Positions 35,057-43,614 of a stretch of 64,000 bases of DNA are shown piece by piece; the first letter of the stretch is position 1; every line of letters begins with the position of its first letter. The notes under the pieces are model-generated. The model saw only the letters and a list, made by a program, of their open reading frames with translations, was not told the origin of the DNA and did no database searches. Source of the stretch: RUG14515 sp045117995 (GTDB lineage Bacteria; Bacillota_I; Bacilli_A; RFN20; CAG-826); NCBI GenBank assembly GCA_045117995.1, contig JBGUOH010000003.1:186001-250000 (forward strand), read 5' to 3'. A program made the position numbers and the translations under genes.

Positions 35057-36358
35057 ATGGAAGTCTTTTCGATATTTGCTTATGTGGCCGCTCTTTTGTT
35101 AGTGGCCTTGCTATCGACGCGTGTTATGCGTCTTATCAAATTACCTAATGTGACTGGTTACATTTTAACCGGTATCATCATGGGACCATTTTTATTTGGT
35201 TTATTATTTAATAACTTCTCATTTGATGGCATCAAAGATGGTGCTGTTTATAAATTTGTTGACCAATTAGGTTGGGTTTCCACAGTGGCCTTAGGCTTTA
35301 TTGCCTTTTCCATTGGTACATCATTTAAATTCAGCACAATTAAAGCTTTAGGTAAAAGAGTATTAGTTATCACCATTTTAGAAGCTTTAGGCGCTTCGTT
35401 ATTAGTGGTGGTTGCTTTATTAGCAGCACACTTCATCTTCCCACAATACGTTTCCTTAGAATTAGCATTAACATTATCCGCGATCGCTAGTGCGACTGCT
35501 CCTGCAGCTACCTTGATGGTTATTAAACAATATCGAGCACATGGTCCATTAGTGGATACTTTATTACCAGTTGTTGCCTTAGACGATGCTGCTGCTTTAA
35601 TTCTTTTCGCTATTTTATTCCAAATCGCTACCGCTTTAGCGGGTGGTTCTGTTTCTGCTTATGCGATTATTATTAAGCCATTACTTGAAATCACCATCTC
35701 CTTAGTGGTTGGTGCGGTTTTAGGTTTTGTCATTAGCTTTGCTAACCGCTTCTTTAAATCTAGAAACAATAGACTTATTTGGAACATCTTCTCCGTCTTT
35801 GCCGCTTTAGGTTTCTACTATTTATTTAAGAGCCCAATGATGGGCGGCTTTGAACTTAGCTCATTGCTCACCTGTATGATGGCGGGTGCCATATACACTA
35901 ACTTCGTGAAAGAATCTGGTCGAACACTCGACGTTATGGATAGATTCACTTCCCCAGTCTATATGATGTTCTTTGTGATTTCTGGTGCATCCTTAGACTT
36001 AACTATCTTCTTCAATGGTGATGGTTTAGTGGTGGTCTTAATTGCCTTAACATATCTTGTCTTCCGTGTTATTGGTAAATGGAGCGGTGCCTATGTTGGT
36101 GCGACTATCACTAGATGTGAACCACAAGTGAAAAAGTATTTAGGCTTTGCTCTTGTTCCTCAAGCGGGTGTTGCTATTGGTTTATCCACAACAGCGTATA
36201 AGTTATTCTCACAATATAGTGACCCATATATGCAAAAAACAGGCGCTTTAATTCTCGCCATTATCTTAACAAGTACGTTAATCTACGAACTATTTGGCCC
36301 AATGGTGGCGAAGTTCGCTTTAAAGAAAGCTCACGAAATTCCAGAAGAAAACCTTTAA
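35057..36358 (+). CDS. CPA2-family cation/proton antiporter
   Basis: The 433-residue protein has about 12 membrane segments. It carries GYILTGIIMGP, SATAPAATLMV and the ion-site segment ALDDAAALILF with adjacent Asp residues, as in Na+/H+ antiporters of the KefB/NapA group. It lacks the C-terminal TrkA domains of KefB. The small gene upstream probably modulates it. Its stop overlaps the stop of the converging lipase-like gene by four bases (TTAA). Confidence 0.85.
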   Translation: MEVFSIFAYVAALLLVALLSTRVMRLIKLPNVTGYILTGIIMGPFLFGLLFNNFSFDGIKDGAVYKFVDQLGWVSTVALGFIAFSIGTSFKFSTIKALGKRVLVITILEALGASLLVVVALLAAHFIFPQYVSLELALTLSAIASATAPAATLMVIKQYRAHGPLVDTLLPVVALDDAAALILFAILFQIATALAGGSVSAYAIIIKPLLEITISLVVGAVLGFVISFANRFFKSRNNRLIWNIFSVFAALGFYYLFKSPMMGGFELSSLLTCMMAGAIYTNFVKESGRTLDVMDRFTSPVYMMFFVISGASLDLTIFFNGDGLVVVLIALTYLVFRVIGKWSGAYVGATITRCEPQVKKYLGFALVPQAGVAIGLSTTAYKLFSQYSDPYMQKTGALILAIILTSTLIYELFGPMVAKFALKKAHEIPEENL

Positions 36359-37443
36359 GCGTTTTCCTTCATTGGTAACTTCTTGAGTTCAGGCTTCATT
36401 AAGAAACTCTTAAATAGTCGTTTAACCACACGGTTGACGACTTTTTTATCATCTTTTTCTAAGCCTCTATATGCTTTCCAAACAGGTCCAATTTGTAATA
36501 ATAAAGTTTTAAAGAAAGTGGTGATATCTTGGGTCTTAAAATTATCTAATTCTCCAAAGATAATTTCCGTAAATCTTTCACGGTCTTTCTCGTTTAAAGA
36601 TTCAATCCAATAGTTAAGGGATTGCTCTAAGTATCTCGAAGAAATAGTTCTCTTATTTAAATAGACAAAATCATTGTTTTTAATGACCCATTCAAATGGG
36701 TTATGTTGCATTAATAAGAGGCTACGACTTTTAATAATTTTGATATCAGTTTCATTAGAAAATAAGACACCCACAACGGAGGATTGAGGGACAAACTTTG
36801 TGTACTTTTCTAATCTGTCTTCTTTACCTTTAAATAAACCTTTTGCTCTAAAGCCAGGACCATCAAAAGAATAGACCTTACTAATATGAGAATCATCATC
36901 AATTTGGCTTAATAAGTAGGTACAAATATTACCACCCTTAGAATGACCACAGAGAATTAAATTCTCTTTTCTATATTTCTTAGTTAAGCGTTTGATAAAC
37001 GCATCCATATGCGCATAAGAATGAATCTTATCCTTAAAGGACATTTGGAAGTCTTCTTTCCAACCGGTATAGGATGGATCAGTACCTCTAACCGCGACGA
37101 TAATATCTTTATCACATTTCACCGCGATAACAGCGAACTGTGTATCTTTCTTTTTATCTAAAATATATTCAGTCGCCACTAATTCGGCTTTTTCAAATCT
37201 TGGTGAGTTATAAAGAAGTCTTAAGAACCTTCTAGAATATCTTGGTACAAAGGAACTAATAAAAGGATCTAATTGCTTATATTCATTAATATATTTAAAA
37301 TCACCAATCTTTAATGGTAGTTGGTCTTTAACATAACTAAAATCAAAATACGCCATCCATGACATCACAACAGCGTCCGCGACATTCGCAGGAGACTTTT
37401 TAAAGGTCTCTTCTGATTTTTTTATGTAACCAATCATATTCAT
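36355..37443 (-). CDS. Mbeg1-like (DUF2974) alpha/beta hydrolase
   Basis: The 362-residue protein has the nucleophile elbow GHSKGG, a preceding VAVRGTDPSYTGWKEDF region (the 'RGTD' block of class 3-type lipases) and YSFDGPGF after it. It is probably a cytoplasmic lipase or esterase; no signal peptide or membrane segment is seen. The physiological substrate is unknown. Confidence 0.75.
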   Translation of the reverse strand: MNMIGYIKKSEETFKKSPANVADAVVMSWMAYFDFSYVKDQLPLKIGDFKYINEYKQLDPFISSFVPRYSRRFLRLLYNSPRFEKAELVATEYILDKKKDTQFAVIAVKCDKDIIVAVRGTDPSYTGWKEDFQMSFKDKIHSYAHMDAFIKRLTKKYRKENLILCGHSKGGNICTYLLSQIDDDSHISKVYSFDGPGFRAKGLFKGKEDRLEKYTKFVPQSSVVGVLFSNETDIKIIKSRSLLLMQHNPFEWVIKNNDFVYLNKRTISSRYLEQSLNYWIESLNEKDRERFTEIIFGELDNFKTQDITTFFKTLLLQIGPVWKAYRGLEKDDKKVVNRVVKRLFKSFLMKPELKKLPMKENA

Positions 37444-37516
37444 ATGATAAATATAATATCACTCATACCTTAAATCATGCTAAAGTAATTTCGTCAAAAA
37501 GGGAGAAAAGATCATA

Positions 37517-37894
37517 ATGAAAAACAATACCCCAAAAATGTTTAGATATGGTAACATCGTGAATACCGTCTATTTCATTCTTTCTATTTTAATTACAGTC
37601 ATTGGCTTTATTGTCATGATTGTTGGTGCCGTTAACGATGACCAAGCCACACTTAACAGTGGTTCCAAATCATTAGGCTATGGCATCCACTTATTAGTCG
37701 CGACCATTCTTTGCAATATCTTTGTCAAGAAAGCCGAAAAGCAAGTTGAAGAAGACTATTACCGCAGCCTTGCTCCATTCATTAACGCGATCGTCTTCGG
37801 TGTCATTTCCTTCAACCCATTCTATGTCATCGCTGGTATCTTCGGTGTCATCGTCAACGGCCAAAAGAAAAATAATCCAGAACAAGCTGAATAA
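37517..37894 (+). CDS. Small three-helix membrane protein, unknown
   Basis: The 125-residue product follows a GGGAG ribosome site and has three hydrophobic segments (about 18-40, 55-72, 90-112) separated by polar loops. No family is recognised. It has its own terminator. Confidence 0.6.
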   Translation: MKNNTPKMFRYGNIVNTVYFILSILITVIGFIVMIVGAVNDDQATLNSGSKSLGYGIHLLVATILCNIFVKKAEKQVEEDYYRSLAPFINAIVFGVISFNPFYVIAGIFGVIVNGQKKNNPEQAE

Positions 37895-37919
37895 TTTCTT
37901 TAACCTTATTAGAAAAGTA

Positions 37920-37942
37920 GACCCAGTTTCTGGGTCTTTTTT
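37920..37942 (+). terminator. Intrinsic terminator
   Basis: GACCCAG, loop TTT and CTGGGTC are followed by TTTTTT. Confidence 0.9.
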
Positions 37943-37973
37943 CATGCATTTTTCTTTTCCTTTATTATATAAA

Positions 37974-38016
37974 TATGCGCGCATAACGGGTGCGCAAGGC
38001 ACAGTTAACCTATAAT
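37974..38016 (+). promoter_or_regulatory. Candidate promoter and GC-rich palindrome before second fic gene
   Basis: TATGCGCGCATA (37974-37985) is a perfect palindrome and is followed by GGTGCGCA, so alternative hairpins can form. TATAAT lies at 38011-38016 without a clear -35 box. The GC-rich patch is unusual for intergenic DNA here and suggests an operator. Confidence 0.45.
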
Positions 38017-38113
38017 CATATCAAAAATTTTAACTCGGTATTTTTTGACTAAAAATATAGAGTTGCATTTATTTTTTCACATGTGTAATAATGAAACTGC
38101 ACGAGGTGTACAT

Positions 38114-39154
38114 ATGAGAATGTTTGATTTACAGGGTGCTGTTAACAATCTTTTGAGCAACCCTAACATTGTTTCTTTACTTAATTCTATTGAATTATAT
38201 AAAGGCAAAACCACACTGGCCCACAAAATGAAAAAGGTTGAAAAGCTTACAGAACTCGCTTTTATCAGTGGTACTGAAGCTAGCAACGCATTAGGGACAG
38301 TTTTTATTGGCGATGACCGCATCAAAGCGATCTTTGAAAAAGGCCAATCCCCACAAACCCTTCCTGAATATCTATTCGTTGGATACTACAAGGCTTTAAA
38401 ACTTATTGATGAATCCTATAAGTTCCAACCATTTGATCGTTCATTTATTTCCACATTACATTACTACTTATATAAGGATTACAATCCAGAAATCGGTGGT
38501 AAATATAAAGATAGTATCAACTACATTCAAGAAAGAATGCCAGACGGCAGTATGAGAACTATTTTCGTCACTGCAGAACCAAGTGAAGTCGCCTCCTTAC
38601 TTGACAACTTGGTGTACCAATTCAACTTGGTCAGCCAAAACGAAGAAGCCAATAAGCTCATTCTTATCTTGGCATTCCTTCTTGATTTCATTTGCATTCA
38701 CCCATTCAATCACGCGAATGGTCGTGTCTCCCGCTTAATGCTTAACTTCTTAATGAAGAGATATGGTTACGATATTGGTAATTACTTCTCCATTCCATAT
38801 ATCATGAGACAACGTTTCTCTGATTATATCGATGCATTTGAAGCTTCCTCCCAAGGCTGGGTTAACAACGAAAACGATTACACACAATTCGTTACCTATA
38901 TGTTAAAGTGCATCCTTGAAGCATATCGTAAACTCGATTACATCATGGAAGTTAATAACCTTAACGAATTAACAGTTGAAAAGGTTTATAAAGTCATCTT
39001 TGATAGCGCTAGACCAATCGGCAAACGCGTTATTCAAAATGTTTTATATGCGACAAGTTCTGCCACAATTGAAAAGGCTTTAGCAGAACTTATCAAAGAT
39101 AATCGTATCCAACTTATCAATAAGGGCAGATACAGCAAGTACTTTAGACTTTAA
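38114..39154 (+). CDS. Fic-fold protein with altered active site
   Basis: This is a 346-residue paralogue of the fic gene at 31506, alignable over its full length. The Fic motif reads HPFNHANGRVSRL: the catalytic His196 and Arg204 remain, but Asp200 is His and Gly201 is Ala, removing the residue that holds Mg2+. The inhibitory motif SxxxEG is also lost (Ala56, Leu60, Gly61). Loss of both suggests it no longer transfers AMP in the usual way; it may bind nucleotide, transfer another group or act as a partner of the active paralogue. A GAGGTG site supports the start. It lies 14 bases upstream of an EF-G paralogue, in the same transcript. Confidence 0.82.
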   Translation: MRMFDLQGAVNNLLSNPNIVSLLNSIELYKGKTTLAHKMKKVEKLTELAFISGTEASNALGTVFIGDDRIKAIFEKGQSPQTLPEYLFVGYYKALKLIDESYKFQPFDRSFISTLHYYLYKDYNPEIGGKYKDSINYIQERMPDGSMRTIFVTAEPSEVASLLDNLVYQFNLVSQNEEANKLILILAFLLDFICIHPFNHANGRVSRLMLNFLMKRYGYDIGNYFSIPYIMRQRFSDYIDAFEASSQGWVNNENDYTQFVTYMLKCILEAYRKLDYIMEVNNLNELTVEKVYKVIFDSARPIGKRVIQNVLYATSSATIEKALAELIKDNRIQLINKGRYSKYFRL

Positions 39155-39168
39155 TAGGAGTTATTAAT

Positions 39169-41220
39169 ATGGCAAATTTTGATGCAAAAAATATTAGAAA
39201 CGTTGTTATCCTAGGTCACCAATCAACAGGTAAAACAACTTTAGCGGAATCCTTAGCGTTCATCGCTGGTTTAATTCCTCAAAAAGGTGAAGTTGAAAAG
39301 AAAACCACAATCAGTGACTATACACCTGATGAACAAAAAAGAGGTGGTTCTATTCAAACCGCAATTATCCCATTACAATACAAAGATCATAAAATTAACG
39401 TGATCGATGTTCCAGGTAACGATGACTTCATCTCTGAATACATTGGTGTCTTAGGCGCAGTTAAAGGTGCGGTCTTAGTGATCGATGCTTCCATCGGTGT
39501 CCAAGTCGGTACAGTTAAACACTGGAATCAGTTAAGAAAACGCGGCATCCCAACATTCATCTTCATCAACAAAGTTGATAAAGAAAACGTCAGTTTTGAT
39601 GAATTATTAGATGAAATCCGTACTAAATTAGGTAAGAACGCTATTCCATTCTGTTACCCATTAGGCCATGGTGAAGGTTTTGATGGCTTCGCTAATGTCG
39701 TTGACTTAAAAGCAAGAAAACTTCATGGCAATAAGTGCCAAGACGAACCAATCCATGACGATAAGAAAGAAAAGATTTTCGAACTTCACAATATGATTAG
39801 TGAAGAAGTCGCTAAAGCTGATGACGTCTTATTAGAAAAATTCTTCTCCGGCGAAGAATTCACTGTTCAAGAAGTTCATGAATCCTTAAGAAAACTCGTT
39901 TTAGCTGGTGAATTAGTCCCAGTCTTAGTCGGTAGCGCTACTAAGAACATCGGTGTTGAAACAATGCTCGATATGTTTATTGACTACTTACCATGCCCAG
40001 CGGACTTAAAACCATATGAAGCAAAAGATGAAAATGGTAATCCAGTCGAACGTGAAACAAAAGATAGTGAACCATTCTCCGCGTACGTCTTCAAGACCAT
40101 CGTTGACCCATATTCAGGCACAATTAATATTATTAAAGTTAATTCTGGTGTCTTAAAAGCCGGTGATGAAGTCTATGTTGGCAAAGGCACACAAAGAATC
40201 TCCATGTTATATCAAATGACTGGTAAGAAACTTGATTCCATTCAAGAAGTTCACGCTGGTGATATCGCCGCGATTACAAGACTTGAAGGTGTCGTTAGTG
40301 GTATGACAATGTCTTCTCCAAAATCCATTATCAACTATAAACCAGCCCATTATCCATCCGCCGTTTTATTCAAAGCTATTATCTTAGCGAATAAGAACGA
40401 TGAATCTAAGATTGGTCCAGCATTAGCTAAGATCCAAGCGGAAGATCCAGCAGTGGAAGTCAAACGTAATAACGAAACAAAACAATTATTATTAGGTGGT
40501 GTTTCTGATTCTCAACTCAATTACGTCTTAGAAAAATTAAAGAACACTTATAAGATTGACGTCACAACCGAACCAATGAAAGTTGTTTATCGTGAATCCA
40601 TTAAGGGTACCGCCGAAGGCGATGGCCGTTATGTTAAACAATCCGGTGGTAGTGGTTTCTATGGCGTTGTTAAGATGAGATTTGAACCAGCTGAAGAAAA
40701 CTGCTTCGCAGAAGAAGTCTTCGGTGGTGCCGTTCCAAAGAACTACTTCCCAGCCGTTGAAAAAGGCTTCTTTGAAGCTCTTAACTCTGGCCCATTAGCA
40801 GGCTTCCCAGTTATCGGTGTTAAAGGCGTTCTCGTCGATGGTAAATATCACCCAGTCGATAGTAACGAACAAGCCTTCAAGATGGCCGGTATCTTAGCCT
40901 TCAAAGATGCATATCCAAAGTGCAAACCAATCATTCTTGAACCAATCATGAGAATTCATGTTATTGCACCAAGTGAATATACCGGTGACGTCATGTCTGA
41001 CTTAAATACCAGACGTGCCCGTATCCAAAACATGGAAGAACACGAAGGTATGCAAGATATCGAAGCGTTAATTCCTGAAGCGGAAATCGTTGACTACGTC
41101 ACACAACTTAAATCCATTACTCAAGCTTCTGGTTACTTCAATAGAGAATTCGTCTCTTACGAAGAAGTTCCAGAATACCTAAAGGAAAAAGTTATTAAAG
41201 AAAACAAAATCAATCAATAA
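39169..41220 (+). CDS. EF-G-like translational GTPase (EF-G paralogue)
   Basis: The 683-residue protein has the EF-G domain order: GTPase (GHQSTGKTTL, DVPGNDDF, INKVDK), a beta-barrel domain (about 295-390), and domains III to V. In the third GTPase motif the normally invariant His (PGH) is Asn, and the switch I RGITI reads RGGSI. Both suggest altered GTP hydrolysis. It resembles the second-type EF-G-like proteins of Firmicutes and Actinobacteria, whose role is unclear, rather than the translocase EF-G. It follows the altered Fic gene with an AGGAG ribosome site. The canonical fusA is expected elsewhere. Confidence 0.83.
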   Translation: MANFDAKNIRNVVILGHQSTGKTTLAESLAFIAGLIPQKGEVEKKTTISDYTPDEQKRGGSIQTAIIPLQYKDHKINVIDVPGNDDFISEYIGVLGAVKGAVLVIDASIGVQVGTVKHWNQLRKRGIPTFIFINKVDKENVSFDELLDEIRTKLGKNAIPFCYPLGHGEGFDGFANVVDLKARKLHGNKCQDEPIHDDKKEKIFELHNMISEEVAKADDVLLEKFFSGEEFTVQEVHESLRKLVLAGELVPVLVGSATKNIGVETMLDMFIDYLPCPADLKPYEAKDENGNPVERETKDSEPFSAYVFKTIVDPYSGTINIIKVNSGVLKAGDEVYVGKGTQRISMLYQMTGKKLDSIQEVHAGDIAAITRLEGVVSGMTMSSPKSIINYKPAHYPSAVLFKAIILANKNDESKIGPALAKIQAEDPAVEVKRNNETKQLLLGGVSDSQLNYVLEKLKNTYKIDVTTEPMKVVYRESIKGTAEGDGRYVKQSGGSGFYGVVKMRFEPAEENCFAEEVFGGAVPKNYFPAVEKGFFEALNSGPLAGFPVIGVKGVLVDGKYHPVDSNEQAFKMAGILAFKDAYPKCKPIILEPIMRIHVIAPSEYTGDVMSDLNTRRARIQNMEEHEGMQDIEALIPEAEIVDYVTQLKSITQASGYFNREFVSYEEVPEYLKEKVIKENKINQ

Positions 41221-41236
41221 TCGATTGGTTGACTTG

Positions 41237-41266
41237 AAGAGGGGGATATCGTTCCCTCTTTTCTTT
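41237..41266 (+). terminator. Intrinsic terminator after EF-G paralogue
   Basis: AAGAGGG, a ten-base loop and CCCTCTT are followed by TTCTTTT. Confidence 0.8.
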
Positions 41267-41294
41267 TACAAAGAAATGTTAGAAAATAGGTAGT

Positions 41295-42011
41295 ATGAAA
41301 ATACTATTAACTAATGATGATGGCTATAACGCTCAAGGCATAACCATTTTAAGAGATAAACTATCTAAATATGGTGAAGTAACAATCGTTGCCCCTTTTG
41401 AACATATGTCCGGTAAAAGCGCTTCTATCACATTAGGCGAATGGCTTAAAGTTGATAAGATTGATGATCATACCTATGCAGTTCATGGTACCCCAACTGA
41501 TTCCGCGAACTTAGCATTAGGTGGTTTAGATATTGATTTTGATTTAGTGGTATCAGGCTGCAATAGTGGACATAATCTTTCTTATGATGTCTTTTTAAGT
41601 GGCACAATTGGCGCGTGTCTAGGCGCCACTATATTCCGTAAAAAGACGATTGCCTTCTCCGCGCCATTTGATGATTATTCAAACCTCATTGAGCACTTTG
41701 ATGAGATTTGGGAGTTCATTAATAAGTATAACCTACTAAGTGAAGAATATTGTTTAAATATAAATATCCCAAGAGGCGAAGTTAAAGGCATCAAGATTGG
41801 TCGCTGCTACTTTAGAAAAGATCACTACTATTTTGATAAGAAAGATGATACTTTCTATCCTTTAAGAGATGTCCAAAGCCATGAAGAGATGCCAGAGTGG
41901 GCGGATTATCGTCAAGTCAAAGAAGGCTATATCTCTATCGTTCCTATTTCCCGTCTTCCATTTAGTGAAGAACAGTATCAAGAAGTCTTAAAGAAAGTGC
42001 AGGGAAAATAA
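41295..42011 (+). CDS. surE: 5'/3'-nucleotidase SurE
   Basis: The 238-residue protein has the SurE motifs LLTNDDGYNA, VAPFEHMSGKSAS, VHGTPTDSANLAL and VSGCNSGHNLSYDVFLSGTIGA. It dephosphorylates nucleoside monophosphates. Its stop shares TAATG with the next gene, so the two are co-translated. Confidence 0.92.
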   Translation: MKILLTNDDGYNAQGITILRDKLSKYGEVTIVAPFEHMSGKSASITLGEWLKVDKIDDHTYAVHGTPTDSANLALGGLDIDFDLVVSGCNSGHNLSYDVFLSGTIGACLGATIFRKKTIAFSAPFDDYSNLIEHFDEIWEFINKYNLLSEEYCLNINIPRGEVKGIKIGRCYFRKDHYYFDKKDDTFYPLRDVQSHEEMPEWADYRQVKEGYISIVPISRLPFSEEQYQEVLKKVQGK

Positions 42012-43057
42012 TGCGCTTCGAATTAGATGATAAAGAAACTAAAAAGCTCGTTTCTTTGTTTAATCAACACGAAAAGAATATTGACTATATGCTCTATTTA
42101 AGAGATATGGTATGGAATAACAACGGAATTAATCCATCTTTGTTTGAAAATAAGAACACATTTGAAAAACGTTCTTCTTTTATTGATGAATTATTAAAAA
42201 ATAAGCCATGTGAAAGTGAATTTGCTAAGAAAAGTATTAGATGGGACACTAATCTTATTGATATCGATGAATTTCTTAATAATCCGTATTTAAAAGTTTT
42301 AAATAATCTCACATTTAAAGATAATGATTGGTCACTTAGTTATAAAACATTAAAGGCTTATTCTTTATTCCCTTATGAAGAAGAATATCACTTTGGTGGT
42401 GACGCAATTCTTAAAATGTCTTTAGGATTCTTTGATAAGGATTATACTTATCCCACAATTAGTTTATATGATAACGAATGGATGAGCTTAAATCCTTTTG
42501 AAATTAGAACCATGCAAATGCCTTTGCAAGTTGCTAAAGGCAAGGTTTTAACTCTTGGTTTAGGTTTAGGCTATTTTGCCTTTATGGCGCACCTCAAAGA
42601 AGATGTTAAGGAAGTCCATATTGTAGAAATGGATGTCGAACTCATTAAAGCGTTTAATAAGTATCTATTACCTTTATTCCCACATCCAGAAAAGATTCAT
42701 ATCCATAAAGCGGATGCCTTCTATTTTATAAAGGATATCAAAGATAAAGATTACGACTTCATCTTTTCAGATTTATGGCATGACGCTAGTGATGGCTTGC
42801 CAATGTATATCAAATTAAAGAAATACTTTGACACTTTTAAAGTCACTAAAAGAATGTACTGGATTGAAGGATCCATCGTCACATATCTACGCACACTTGT
42901 TATAGGCATGATGAAGGACGAATATTATCATCTTGAAAACGAATACGATGAAATCCAATTAACTATTAAAAACAGTCTAAAAAACTTAGTTTTACATAAT
43001 AGTTATGAACTTGATGCCTTACTAAGTATACAAGGAATAAAAAGTTTAGGAAATTAA
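42011..43057 (+). CDS. SAM-dependent methyltransferase-like (spermidine-synthase fold) protein
   Basis: The 348-residue protein has an unrecognised N-terminal half and a Rossmann-type C-terminal half with LTLGLGLGYFAFMAHL, VHIVEMDVELI and IFSDLWHD, the layout of the spermidine synthase/methyltransferase fold. It lacks the clear aminopropyltransferase active-site block, so a methyltransferase or an inactive homologue is possible. The gene directly abuts the IS200/IS605 element at its 3' end, and its stop codon is intact. Confidence 0.6.
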   Translation: MRFELDDKETKKLVSLFNQHEKNIDYMLYLRDMVWNNNGINPSLFENKNTFEKRSSFIDELLKNKPCESEFAKKSIRWDTNLIDIDEFLNNPYLKVLNNLTFKDNDWSLSYKTLKAYSLFPYEEEYHFGGDAILKMSLGFFDKDYTYPTISLYDNEWMSLNPFEIRTMQMPLQVAKGKVLTLGLGLGYFAFMAHLKEDVKEVHIVEMDVELIKAFNKYLLPLFPHPEKIHIHKADAFYFIKDIKDKDYDFIFSDLWHDASDGLPMYIKLKKYFDTFKVTKRMYWIEGSIVTYLRTLVIGMMKDEYYHLENEYDEIQLTIKNSLKNLVLHNSYELDALLSIQGIKSLGN

Positions 43058-43207
43058 ACGGGAATCCTCGGTTGTTCAACTGCCGAGATGAAAGTGTTTA
43101 AAAGAGTCATTATCACTTACTATATGCAAGGCAAATAATAAGATAGATAATATAAATATTATGTGGAATAATCTACATATTTTTGCTATACTATATGTAG
43201 GAAAACT

Positions 43208-43612
43208 ATGGAAGAATTAAGACACAATAGAACATGTGTTTTTAACATTAATTATCATATTGTTTGGTCTACTAAATATAGGAGAAAGGTTTTAACTCCT
43301 AATATCGAAAATAGGCTTAAAGAAATATTGATTAATGTTGGAAAGAAAAAGGGCTTTGAAATCGCGGAAATAGAAGTAGGCACAAAAGACCATGTCCATG
43401 TGTTTGTTTCAGCCATCCCTAAGATATCAATTTCTTACATCGCCAAGATGATGAAAGGAATATCAGGAAGATTGTTATTAAAGGAGTTCCCAGAAATAAC
43501 TAAACTGTTATGGAATGGTGAACTATGGAATCCTTCTTATTATGTGGAGACAATTGGGTCTGTTTCTGAAGAAGCGATTAAAAGATATATTCAAAATCAA
43601 GAAAAGGAATAA
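43208..43612 (+). CDS. tnpA: TnpA, Y1 HUH single-strand transposase of IS200/IS605
   Basis: The 134-residue protein has the HUH metal motif in DHVHVFV and, in its C-terminal helix, Tyr residues in SYYVETIG, the expected nucleophile region. It excises and inserts single-stranded DNA using end hairpins. The TnpB gene starts two bases after its stop. No frameshift or internal stop is present, so it may be active. Confidence 0.93.
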   Translation: MEELRHNRTCVFNINYHIVWSTKYRRKVLTPNIENRLKEILINVGKKKGFEIAEIEVGTKDHVHVFVSAIPKISISYIAKMMKGISGRLLLKEFPEITKLLWNGELWNPSYYVETIGSVSEEAIKRYIQNQEKE

Positions 43613-43614
43613 AA

